Shown here: piece by piece, positions 45,660-54,349 of the stretch | How the letters are laid out: every line of letters starts with the position of its first letter | Numbering within the stretch: the stretch's first letter is position 1 | Origin: Bacteroidales bacterium | Lineage (GTDB): Bacteria > Bacteroidota > Bacteroidia > Bacteroidales > UBA10428 | Reading direction: 5' to 3' | Length of the DNA: 64,000 bases | Assembly (NCBI GenBank): GCA_016930375.1 | Contig: JAFGGU010000054.1 | Location: 52,895 to 116,894 of the forward strand | Notes under the pieces: model-generated | The model's input: the letters and a program-made list of their open reading frames with translations, nothing else | Database searches by the model: none | What the model was told of the DNA's origin: nothing | Program-made: the position numbers and the translations under genes

Positions 45660-47294
45660 ATGGAGAAAGAAGATTTTAGTAAAAATGGCGCTAAGGGTAA
45701 AGCCTTTTCAAGAAGGAGCTTTATTAAAGCGACTACGGCCGCATCGGCTGTATTTACAATCATTCCCAGTTTTGCGATGGGGAAAAAACTGGGATATCAG
45801 GCTCCCAGTGATACTTTGAATGTTGCACTGATAGGCGCCGGTAATCAGGGTGCCGGCGATATCACCAGCATTTGTAAACCGGAAGTTGCCGATGCACCCC
45901 AGAGTATGTTTGCAATGACAGCTCAACCAGGTACCGAAAAACTGGTGGCTGTATGTGATGTGGATTGGGGATACGGACCCGTCCAGGGAACCTTCCAGAA
46001 ATACCCGGGAGCTAAAAGGTACAAGGATTGGAGGCTCCTGCTGGATGAGATGGGAAAATCCATTGATGCCGTGGTTGTTGCCACCGCTGACCATAGTCAT
46101 GCCAATCCTGCAGCCACTTCCATGACTCTCGGAAAACATGTGTATGTTGAAAAACCATTGACACATACCATTTATGAATCGCGGTTACTGACCAAGCTGG
46201 CTAAGAAACACAACCTGGCCACCCAGATGGGCAACCAGGGATCATCCGGAGATGGTGTGCGCCAGGCATGCGCCTGGGCATGGGCCGGTGAAATAGGAGA
46301 AGTCCGCAAGGTTGACGTCTGGTCGAGTCGTCCTATCTGGCCACAGGGATTGGACACACCTACCGATGTTCAGAAAGTGCCCAAAACGCTGGACTGGAAC
46401 CTGTGGATAGCCCATATGCCTTTCAGGGCCTATAACAGCGCTTACCATCCCTGGAATTTCCGCGGATGGTGGGATTTCGGAACCGGTGCTTTCGGCGATA
46501 TGGCCTGTCACAACATGCACCCGGTTTTCAAGGTTTTGCAACTGGGGTATCCGACCAAAGTTCAGGGACAGTCGACTCAGCTGAAAAAAGATGCCTGCCC
46601 GCATGCCCAGATCGTCAAGATGGTCTTCCCGGCACGTCCCAATCTTCCCCATATGGCCATGCCCGAGGTAAAAGTTACCTGGTATGACGGCGGTTTCCAC
46701 GCCATGATCCCCGACGTGCTTCCTGAGGGAAAAACCTGGGAAGGCGAAGGATGCGCCCTCTATGGAACAAAAGACACCCTGATACTGGGCAGCCATGGCG
46801 CCGCTCCTTATCTGCTTTCCGGTAGGACACCCAAATCACCTGAGATACTAAGGGTAATACCCGACAACAACCATTACCTCGATTGGGTGGCAGCTTGCAA
46901 AGATCCTGCGTTGCGTGACAAGACTGCTTCGCATTTCGGAGAAGCCGGTCCGTTTAACGAAATCGTGCTAATGGGGGTACTTGCAGTTCGTTTGCAAAAA
47001 CTCGGCCGGATCCTGGAATGGGACGGTCCCAGTATGCAGTTCACAAACATTCCCGAAACGGAAAAGATTTCCATCTGGTCCGAAATGTTTGACATCGGCA
47101 AAATGATGGCTGCCGCCAATGCTGCTGCCAAATCGGCCGGCGGCGCAAAAGAAGGCGCAGCTCCGGCCATGCCATCTATGCCCGGCATGCCGGGTTATGT
47201 GGACCCGAGTGCCGTGAATGCCAAAGAATTCGTTGCCTCACTCGTGAAACACAACTACCTCAACGGGTATAAATTACCGGATATGCCGGCATAA
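45660..47294 (+). CDS. Tat-exported Gfo/Idh/MocA family oxidoreductase
   Basis: 544 residues. FSRRSFIKATTAAS (about 18-31) is a twin-arginine signal, so the protein folds with its cofactor before export. The NAD-binding motif VALIGAGNQGAGD lies near residues 55-67 and the family signature YVEKPLTHT around 162-170. Exported members in Bacteroidota oxidise glycosides at C3 or act on other bound sugars. It converges with the exported TIM-barrel gene at 47426, a pairing seen in 3-keto-glycoside routes; the actual substrate is unknown. A Met/Pro/Gly-rich stretch occurs near the C-terminus. Confidence 0.88.
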   Translation: MEKEDFSKNGAKGKAFSRRSFIKATTAASAVFTIIPSFAMGKKLGYQAPSDTLNVALIGAGNQGAGDITSICKPEVADAPQSMFAMTAQPGTEKLVAVCDVDWGYGPVQGTFQKYPGAKRYKDWRLLLDEMGKSIDAVVVATADHSHANPAATSMTLGKHVYVEKPLTHTIYESRLLTKLAKKHNLATQMGNQGSSGDGVRQACAWAWAGEIGEVRKVDVWSSRPIWPQGLDTPTDVQKVPKTLDWNLWIAHMPFRAYNSAYHPWNFRGWWDFGTGAFGDMACHNMHPVFKVLQLGYPTKVQGQSTQLKKDACPHAQIVKMVFPARPNLPHMAMPEVKVTWYDGGFHAMIPDVLPEGKTWEGEGCALYGTKDTLILGSHGAAPYLLSGRTPKSPEILRVIPDNNHYLDWVAACKDPALRDKTASHFGEAGPFNEIVLMGVLAVRLQKLGRILEWDGPSMQFTNIPETEKISIWSEMFDIGKMMAAANAAAKSAGGAKEGAAPAMPSMPGMPGYVDPSAVNAKEFVASLVKHNYLNGYKLPDMPA

Positions 47295-47343
47295 AAAAAA
47301 GAGCGAGCGTGAGCGTCCCCGTGCTCACCTCGCTCTTTTTTTC
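47293..47343. terminator. Bidirectional intrinsic terminator
   Basis: AGAGCGAGCGTGAGC (47300-47314) pairs with GCTCACCTCGCTCT (47323-47336), with an A-run before and a T-run after. It can therefore end both the Gfo/Idh transcript and the converging transcript of the TIM-barrel gene. Confidence 0.9.
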
Positions 47344-47355
47344 TCACTCTGAAGC

Positions 47356-47380
47356 TGGGCGGAGTTTGCAACTCCGCCCA
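47356..47380. repeat. REP-like hairpin, copy 2 (GGGCGGAGTT stem)
   Basis: TGGGCGGAGTT, loop TGC, AACTCCGCCCA: a perfect 11-bp stem just after the bidirectional terminator. Read on the minus strand it matches the hairpin at 12719-12741, including the flank CAGCT, with one compensatory base-pair change. Confidence 0.78.
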
Positions 47381-47425
47381 ATTTATTTTAATTAAATAGC
47401 CAGGATTGGCAAGAAACCAAGCTGA

Positions 47426-48454
47426 CTATTTCACAAATTTGGACAATTTGAGATAATCGGCGCTCAGTTTTATTGCCTCGAGTGAGGCTTTCAGCTTTTC
47501 AGCCACCTGTTTCGGATCCTGGGGACCAAATCCGGGCATTTGCTGGCCGGCAGGACGGTTCTTCATCATTTCCTTCATAAAGTCCTCCATGGTTCCACCC
47601 TTAGCCTGAATATCCTTCATGCCATCCATCATGGCCTTTGACTGCACTCTTTGCTCCGGCGTCATGTTATCCTCAATTTCCACAAACCAGTCCTGGTGAC
47701 CGTTTTTGTAAAATTGTTTGAATATGGCCTTGTAATTGATCTTGCCGCTTGCACCGATCACATAGTCATCCTTGATATGCAGCACTTTAAAACGGCTGGG
47801 ATATTTCTTCAGGTATGCAACCGGATCCTGTCCGCCCTGTGCAACCCAGTAAACATCCATTTGAAAGAAGACCTTTTCGGGATCGGTGTTGGCGATCAGG
47901 TAATCCTCGTACATCTGATCGGTGCCTGCGATGGTTGCAAATTCCATGTGATGGTTATGGTAGCCGTACTTGATGCCTCTTTTGTTGGCTTCTTCCCCGA
48001 TCTTGTTCATCAACTCGCATTCCTGTTTCAGAATTTCAAAAGAACCGGACCACATATTCATCGGGAAGATCACATACTTGCAACCCAGGATTTTATGGTC
48101 GTCGAATATCTTTCCCCATGCCGCCACAGTTCCTTCCACATCTTTCACATCAAACTTAGACCGTGCATGACTTGAGATGATATCCAAACCATACTTCTCA
48201 GCCAACGCAGCATAATCCGCAGGCTTGTAACCTGCAACAGTTCCATTTCCGGCATTGTAATTGGATATCTCCATTACCGTGTAACCGGCATCAGCAAGCG
48301 CCTTGAAAGTACCTTCTATGTCGGATTCAAGACCTTTTACGGAATAAGTAGCGATTCCCAGGTGTTTTTTTCCCTTTTCTGCCCCGGAAATAGCGGAAGC
48401 TGTAACAAACAGCGCCAGAACTGCCACCACACAAAAACTCACGAATTTTTTCAT
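47426..48454 (-). CDS. Exported sugar isomerase/epimerase-like TIM-barrel protein
   Basis: 342 residues from ATG 48454, where a signal peptide starts (MKKFVSFCVVAVLALFVTAS); an alternative ATG lies 12 bases upstream. The barrel shows YGYHNHHMEF and FQMDVYWVAQGGQDP, candidate metal-binding segments, and LHIKDDYVIG. It is a paralogue of the lipoprotein at 20785 but has an ordinary signal and an inserted Met/Gly-rich segment near the C-terminus (about 290-320). Its convergence with the Gfo/Idh gene suggests action on an oxidised sugar, for example as a lyase or epimerase. Confidence 0.82.
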   Translation of the reverse strand: MKKFVSFCVVAVLALFVTASAISGAEKGKKHLGIATYSVKGLESDIEGTFKALADAGYTVMEISNYNAGNGTVAGYKPADYAALAEKYGLDIISSHARSKFDVKDVEGTVAAWGKIFDDHKILGCKYVIFPMNMWSGSFEILKQECELMNKIGEEANKRGIKYGYHNHHMEFATIAGTDQMYEDYLIANTDPEKVFFQMDVYWVAQGGQDPVAYLKKYPSRFKVLHIKDDYVIGASGKINYKAIFKQFYKNGHQDWFVEIEDNMTPEQRVQSKAMMDGMKDIQAKGGTMEDFMKEMMKNRPAGQQMPGFGPQDPKQVAEKLKASLEAIKLSADYLKLSKFVK

Positions 48455-48527
48455 AATGTTATCCATTTAAAACAGTTTTTAAAATACGTTTAAAACATCA
48501 TAATTTAAGTCATGTTAAATGACTGGA

Positions 48528-49700
48528 CTATTTAAAAAGCAACGGGGCAATCTCCTTCAGACATATTCGCCAGGTATCCCAGGTATGTCCGCCCACTTTG
48601 TCGAAATTGGTATATTTCATGCCCAGGTCGTCAAGCCCCTTCAGCAGTCGTTTCGTGTTGTCATAGGCAAAATCAGATTCCCCGCAGCCTATCCAATACA
48701 ACTTATAACCTGCATTTTTCACCGGAGTCAGTTCTTTGATGGGATCACGGTCCTCTGTAAATCCCATGCTGAGCACGCCGATATAGGCAAACAGGTTGGG
48801 ATAGCGGGCCGTGGTATAAAGCGTGTAAATGCCTCCCATGGAAAGACCGGCCAGGGCGCGGGCTTCTTTGGTTTTAATAACACGGTAATGCGATTCCACA
48901 TAGGGGATAATATCCTCGATCAATCCTTTTACATAGGGTCCACCCGAATGAAAGGCCTCGGAAGTCCTGTCCTGCTGCATCAGTGAAGGTCCCGGGATCG
49001 GAGCCATCACATCAGGCGCAGCAAGCTGGTTGGGACTCGCATTCGGCATTACAACGATCATGGGCACGGCTTTGCCCTGGGCGATCAGGTTGTCGAGGAT
49101 CTGGCAGGCGCGGCCAAGCGAGGTCCATGCGTCTTCATCACCGCCACCGCCGTGTTGCAGGTAAAAGACCGGGTATTTTTTACCAGATGTCTCATAGCCA
49201 TAGGGCGTGTATACATACATTCGGCGATTGGCGCCAAAAGCCGGTGACGGATACCAGACTTTTGACAATGTGCCTTTTTTATCTTTCGCTTCCAGGTAAA
49301 GCTTGCTTTTTTCCCCGGGCATGATCACCACGTTGGTCAAGTTCTGACCATCACGAACCATTTGGAGGTTGTTGGGGTCGAGCATACGGATGCCGTCGAC
49401 AGTGAAGGTATCGGCATAAAAATCGGGAGCCACTTTATGCACGGTGTATTCCCAGACGCCATCCTTTCCTTCCTTCATTTCTACCGGAGCGGGCACCATA
49501 AAAGTGCCGAAATTGGTTTTAGTTTCTTTGGCGGGAAGGAAATCCCCGTTGAGTTCCACCCGGATGGCTTTGGGTGCGCGGAAACGGAAGATGATGGAGT
49601 CGGCATTCAACTCGGGCGAGACGAGGCGCGGGGGGCCGAACTGGGCAAACAATGAAACATGGATCAGAAATGCCAATGACAGGAGCGACAACTTTTTCAT
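48528..49700 (-). CDS. Exported CE1-like esterase with N-terminal E-set domain
   Basis: 390 residues with a signal peptide ending SLFAQ. Residues about 20-115 form an early-set/CBM48-like beta domain (IIFRFRAPKAIRVELNGDFLP). The catalytic part resembles esterase D/feruloyl esterase: RMYVYTPYGYE, YLQHGGGGDEDAW, nucleophile elbow GLSMGG, and the His in GGHTWDTWR. It probably removes feruloyl or acetyl groups from plant glycans. It stands 74 bp before the TIM-barrel gene on the same strand. Confidence 0.87.
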   Translation of the reverse strand: MKKLSLLSLAFLIHVSLFAQFGPPRLVSPELNADSIIFRFRAPKAIRVELNGDFLPAKETKTNFGTFMVPAPVEMKEGKDGVWEYTVHKVAPDFYADTFTVDGIRMLDPNNLQMVRDGQNLTNVVIMPGEKSKLYLEAKDKKGTLSKVWYPSPAFGANRRMYVYTPYGYETSGKKYPVFYLQHGGGGDEDAWTSLGRACQILDNLIAQGKAVPMIVVMPNASPNQLAAPDVMAPIPGPSLMQQDRTSEAFHSGGPYVKGLIEDIIPYVESHYRVIKTKEARALAGLSMGGIYTLYTTARYPNLFAYIGVLSMGFTEDRDPIKELTPVKNAGYKLYWIGCGESDFAYDNTKRLLKGLDDLGMKYTNFDKVGGHTWDTWRICLKEIAPLLFK

Positions 49701-49921
49701 ACAATAAATTTATAATGGGTTAATACAAAAATGGCTTTTTATTATGACACAAAAAAGGGAAATCAGGGTGACAGGTCACTGAATTAGTTTTGATACCTGT
49801 AATCTAAAAGTGACTTCATACCCTGCTTGTACCCAGACAATTTGCTATTGTTTGTTATATTTGATGGTGGAAAATTATTTCAACCATCAGTTTTTGCCAT
49901 AATAATGCATAAAAATTTCTC

Positions 49922-50875
49922 ATGATCGGCCGGCAACATAACAAGTTACAGACTTTTGCGGCATTTTTTGCCATCTATATCGTTTGGGGTACAACCTACC
50001 TTGCCATTAAACATGCAGTTGAAACGATACCGCCATTCCTGATGATGGGAATGCGGTCGCTGTCTGCGGGCATGGTGCTTTACACATGGGGAAGGTTACG
50101 CGGCGATGCAAATGTTACCCGGAAGGAACTTCCCTCTTTATTTTTGATTGGCATTCTCTTCTTTCTGATAGGTCATGGGGTGCTGGCCTGGGCACAAAAA
50201 ACGGTACCATCTGGCGTGGCAGCCTTGCTGGTCGCATCCGAACCCATCATCATCGCCCTGTTTGAGCCTTTGTTCACCAGGGAAGGAAGGATCGGGAAAC
50301 GCACGCTGCTGGGCATGCTCATCGGGGTGGGCGGCATTGCTGTGCTTGTATTGCCGCAGGGATTCGACTTCAAAAACGCCAACCTTCTCAGTTCATTCGG
50401 AATTCTGGTGGCCGCAGGTTCATGGGCAAGCGGAGCCATTTACACACGCGTGGCGAAGTTACCCCGCTCACCATTGATAACCGGCGGCTTGCAACTCCTA
50501 TTCGGCGGTGCTTTTTTAATTCTCGCAAGTTTCCTTTTGGGTGAATGGTCTGCTTTTACCCTTTCACAGGTAACCGTCCGGTCGTGGCTGGGGTTGGTAT
50601 ATCTAGTCGTGTTTGGCTCGATTTTAGCGTTTTCTGCATATACATGGCTCCTGACCATCACCAGCGCCACCCGCATTTCCACACACACTTTTATCAATCC
50701 GGTGGTTGCTATGCTTGTCGGGTGGGCGATCGGCGGTGAGGCGCTTACGGTTGGAATGCTGATTGCCACCGTACTCATTGTCATATCCGTTTATCTCATC
50801 CTCATCCGGAAATCAGCTACCGCGAAAGATACCATCGAAGAAGCAGCCGTGGCGGGAGCAGCAGGCGAGCCTTAG
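49922..50875 (+). CDS. EamA/DMT family transporter (YedA-like)
   Basis: 317 residues with ten predicted membrane helices in two EamA repeats, beginning AIYIVWGTTYLAIKHAVETIPPF, typical of the drug/metabolite transporter superfamily. It lies in the cytoplasmic membrane and probably exports a metabolite. It is the only plus-strand gene in the region and seems unrelated to the rhamnose genes. The 221-bp divergent spacer before it (49701-49921) contains no convincing operator. Confidence 0.88.
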   Translation: MIGRQHNKLQTFAAFFAIYIVWGTTYLAIKHAVETIPPFLMMGMRSLSAGMVLYTWGRLRGDANVTRKELPSLFLIGILFFLIGHGVLAWAQKTVPSGVAALLVASEPIIIALFEPLFTREGRIGKRTLLGMLIGVGGIAVLVLPQGFDFKNANLLSSFGILVAAGSWASGAIYTRVAKLPRSPLITGGLQLLFGGAFLILASFLLGEWSAFTLSQVTVRSWLGLVYLVVFGSILAFSAYTWLLTITSATRISTHTFINPVVAMLVGWAIGGEALTVGMLIATVLIVISVYLILIRKSATAKDTIEEAAVAGAAGEP

Positions 50876-50915
50876 GGGTATTCATGGCTCGTTGAGGACA
50901 TATGATAGAATTTGC

Positions 50916-51459
50916 TTATAATTTTCCGATAGATCTCCACATTTCAAGTTCACTGCCGAATTCATGGATATTCTCATGTACCCATCTTAATCCGGCTGTA
51001 ATATCAAGAAGCCCCATATTTCCGGAACCCGCATAATCACTGCCTGCGATTGTAAAACATCACAGGACGCTTTTTCTGATCGTTGGCAGGTGTCCAGACA
51101 TTCAGGAACAGGCAGTCTTCAGCAGGGGCCGGTTCTCCCCGGCGGGGAGCCTGAATGGCAGGTGCCCCGAACTGCAATGCCTCCCGAATCCCTGACCAGG
51201 GCTCAAGCGGTGTTGGACGAAGGAATCTTCTGTCACCTGAAACTCTCCCCCCATAGGGTATTCCTTTGAATATTTTTACACCTTCCACTCTGATTCCCCG
51301 GATTTTACTATGGGTAATTTCAACATCGACATACTCCTCCAACCTGGCCTTATTTGGGAAATATCCGGTTTAAGTATAACCGAATTTTGAAAATACTGTA
51401 GCAGCCCCAGCTGAAAGGGCCATTCTGGTCACAAATTGTCTTCGGTTTATTGATTTCAT
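50916..51459 (-). pseudogene. Decayed type B carboxylesterase
   Basis: A remnant with at least three lesions. ATG 51459 opens a Tat-like signal (NRRQFVTRMALSAG), but an in-frame TAA (51372-51370) ends it after 29 codons. The same frame then continues into EDCLFLNVWTPAND, a clear carboxylesterase segment, and breaks at RPVMFY. The next homologous piece, AGSGNMGLLDITAGLRWVHENI, is in another frame and starts where about 60 residues with the oxyanion-hole region should lie. The frame then ends at 50916, before the catalytic serine. It is a relative of the intact gene at 42856. Confidence 0.85.
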
Positions 51460-51508
51460 TTTTTATTTATTTTAATTGGATACAAGTCATCCTTGGCAAA
51501 ATGGACAA

Positions 51509-54262
51509 TCAGAGATTAGAATTAAATGAATAATTTCCAGATCCAACAATAAAAACAGCATAACCGTTTTCCATCTTTTGATAGGTTACTGAACTTTTTG
51601 CCTTTATTTCCTTACCGCTTTCAGTCACACTTTTCACACCGGATGCCGGCACATAAACCGTAGCTGTGCTTCCTACCGGGACACTGATGTCCAATTTGAA
51701 TGTACAGGCAGTCTTTTTCCAGTATATAGCTGCCAGGCCATAGGGTGTTTCATTGGAATAGGAAGCAAAAGTAACATCCCCTGCAGGCTGAGGTTTGAAT
51801 ATGATATTCTGATATCCCGGCTTTAATGGATCAGTATTCATACCGGCAAGAACCCGATAAAACCATACGATACCGCCTCCAAACATAGGATGATTTCTGG
51901 AACCACCTCCGTCCCAGCGCTCCCAGGTTGTAGTGGCGCCCTGCTCAATCCACCAGCCATAACCCGGCTGTGTTTTCTTATTCATGGCTTCGAATGCCAA
52001 TTCATGAAGGCCATTTTCAGACAAAACTTCAAAAAAGAACTGCGTCCCGAATATACCGGTATCCAGATGTCCTCCGTTTGCAGCAATATCTGATTTTAAA
52101 GCGGCTATTACTCTGGGATATTGATCAACAGGAACTCCCATCTTCAGCGCAAAGATATTGCCACCGTTGGGACCATATGTTCCCTTTGATTTATCATAGT
52201 ACTTTTGTTGAAAAGCTTTCCTGACTTTTTCCGCCAGCTTATAGTATTCTTCGGCTTCCGCGGTTTTTCCCAATGTTTTGGCTGTCAGTTCAGTTAAATC
52301 GGCACATCTCCATAAATAGAACGTATGCACCATGTCATCCGATGGTAATTGTCCCGGCGCGCACCAGTCACCCAGGTTCAGCCACCTGTTAGGCCTTGCC
52401 GTATCAGGCGCCTGTGAGAACATGATCCCGTCTTCATTTGTCCAGGTAAGCATATACCGGATATAACCCTTCATGCCTTCATAATTGTCCCGCAGCATAT
52501 CGAGATCTCCATAATGCAGGTAAAATTCCCAGGGCATGATCTGTATAGCAGCACCCCATGCCACACCTCCGCCGCAACCCGGCTGCCATGGAGCTCCGTT
52601 GGGGACATACCCTGTTTCGGCAATCTGAGCGCCGAGAATATCCTGGATCCATTTCGTGTAGAATGCGCGGGCATCAAAATTGTGCATTACGGTAACACAT
52701 GCCACCTGTCCGTCCCCTGTATAGGGAGACCGTTCGCGGTGAGGGCAGTCACTGGCGATTCCACCGTGCATATTGTCAGTCTGGCTGCGCCACCATATCC
52801 GGTTGATCTTATTGAACAGGGCGTTGGATGATTCAAACCGGCCGGTAGTTTCGACGTCTGAATAAACGACTTCTGCGGTAATCTGATCGGAAGTCAGCTC
52901 TCCAGGCCAGTTGCTGATCACAACCTGCCTGAATACGAACCAGGTAAAACGTGCCGCATAGGATTCGGCTTCTCCTCCCTTCATGGTGTATGTATTTTTG
53001 CCAACGGGGGATTCGCAGATGTAATCGAAATTTATCACCCTGCCGGAGTCACCTTTCACACTGGCAATATGAATCCATCCGGAAATTTCCTGTCCAAAAT
53101 CCACGTAAAATTTGCCATCCCGGTTCTTAATGACCGATACTGGCTTTAATCGTTCCATTACTTTGTCAGTGGGTGACATATGGGCCTTCAGTTTGCCCTC
53201 GGGAGTTTTGCGGATGGCAGCATTTTCCCATTCCGAATCATCGAAACCGGTATTGTGCCATCCAGGTTGTTCCATGCGGGCATCGTAGTGTTCCCCGTCA
53301 TATACGAGATCCACGACAATGGGACTTTTTGAGGCTTTCCAGCTTTGATCGGTTACTATAATATCTTCGGAACCATCGGAATAGGTTATGTAAATCTGAC
53401 CGAGAAACCTGGGTGAACCATAGGATTGTGTCCAGAATACCGGCGCATTGTAAAAGCCGTTGCCCAGGATGGCCCCTGCAGCATTTTCACCTTTTGTAAG
53501 CAGGCCCGTAATATCATAGCACAAGTACATTACCCGGTATTCCGTAAAATTGTCAGGCAGTGAAATATTGTTTTTTTCAAGTCCGGATCGTTTCCCGAAA
53601 GCAGTTGTGTTGGGTACCAGAACGTCATCACCCACTTTCCTGCCGTTGATGTATAATTCAAAGAAACCTAAACCTGTAACATAAGCCCGTGCTGAAACCA
53701 CTTCTTTGGAAACAACAAAGATTTTTCTCAGTAATGGTGCAGGAGGAGGCATGTATTCCGAAGTGAGCTTAAAACCCGGGTACATCGGTTTTGGCAACGC
53801 TTCTTCTCCTTGCCAGGGTGCGCCTATCCACTGTGCCTTCCATTCACTTGGATCAAGGATTCCCGTGTGCCAGAATGCCGGTTCGCTCCATACAGAAACC
53901 TTGCCATCTTTATCCCAGGTTCTTACCTGCCACCAGCAATCCTGCCGGGACGACAATACCTTCCCACCATATTTAATATTGACCGACTGGCCGGAAATAA
54001 CCTTGCCGCTGTTCCATAAATCGGCCTGGTCATTCTTTAATTTATCCTTTGAACTTGCAACTCTAATCTCCCAGACAGTCTGAAACTGACCGCGTTCGCC
54101 TTCATCAGCAACATTAATCCATGAAAGACGGGGATTAGCAACATCAACTACCTGAGGATTCTTGAGATACTCACATCGCAGGCTGGTCGGAGTAATTTTA
54201 GCGCCGGCAGGCACAACCATTAATCCGAGGGTTAGCAATAAAAATGAAAACTTCCTTCGCAT
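51509..54262 (-). CDS. Glycoside hydrolase family 78 alpha-L-rhamnosidase
   Basis: 917 residues with a signal peptide (to about VPAGA). The order is N-terminal fibronectin-like domain (LRCEYLKNPQVVDVANPRLSW), rhamnosidase N domain (ARAYVTGLGFFELYINGRKVG), concanavalin-like domain, then an (alpha/alpha)6 barrel with DCPHRERSPYTGDGQ, the family's catalytic-acid region, and WWIEQGATTTWERWDG. It hydrolyses terminal alpha-L-rhamnose in the periplasm. It is followed on the same strand by the carboxylesterase pseudogene and preceded by the rhamnose catabolic operon. Confidence 0.93.
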   Translation of the reverse strand: MRRKFSFLLLTLGLMVVPAGAKITPTSLRCEYLKNPQVVDVANPRLSWINVADEGERGQFQTVWEIRVASSKDKLKNDQADLWNSGKVISGQSVNIKYGGKVLSSRQDCWWQVRTWDKDGKVSVWSEPAFWHTGILDPSEWKAQWIGAPWQGEEALPKPMYPGFKLTSEYMPPPAPLLRKIFVVSKEVVSARAYVTGLGFFELYINGRKVGDDVLVPNTTAFGKRSGLEKNNISLPDNFTEYRVMYLCYDITGLLTKGENAAGAILGNGFYNAPVFWTQSYGSPRFLGQIYITYSDGSEDIIVTDQSWKASKSPIVVDLVYDGEHYDARMEQPGWHNTGFDDSEWENAAIRKTPEGKLKAHMSPTDKVMERLKPVSVIKNRDGKFYVDFGQEISGWIHIASVKGDSGRVINFDYICESPVGKNTYTMKGGEAESYAARFTWFVFRQVVISNWPGELTSDQITAEVVYSDVETTGRFESSNALFNKINRIWWRSQTDNMHGGIASDCPHRERSPYTGDGQVACVTVMHNFDARAFYTKWIQDILGAQIAETGYVPNGAPWQPGCGGGVAWGAAIQIMPWEFYLHYGDLDMLRDNYEGMKGYIRYMLTWTNEDGIMFSQAPDTARPNRWLNLGDWCAPGQLPSDDMVHTFYLWRCADLTELTAKTLGKTAEAEEYYKLAEKVRKAFQQKYYDKSKGTYGPNGGNIFALKMGVPVDQYPRVIAALKSDIAANGGHLDTGIFGTQFFFEVLSENGLHELAFEAMNKKTQPGYGWWIEQGATTTWERWDGGGSRNHPMFGGGIVWFYRVLAGMNTDPLKPGYQNIIFKPQPAGDVTFASYSNETPYGLAAIYWKKTACTFKLDISVPVGSTATVYVPASGVKSVTESGKEIKAKSSVTYQKMENGYAVFIVGSGNYSFNSNL

Positions 54263-54349
54263 GGGAATTCATTTTATGTTGAAAAAAATAATAAGACTAC
54301 CTGTTGAATATCTAATCTTTATAAGGAAGTCTTATATAGTTACATTATT

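Noticed and set aside
49724..49757. Possible fourth rhamnose operator upstream of the CE1-like esterase (TACAAAAATG and ACACAAAAAAG)
   Set aside because: Half-site spacing is about 24 bp, not 21, and the left TCAAT block is missing.
54291..54335. Inverted repeat ATAAGACT/AGTCTTAT upstream of GH78
   Set aside because: Only 8 bp with a 29-bp loop in AT-rich DNA, and no second copy; not distinguishable from chance.
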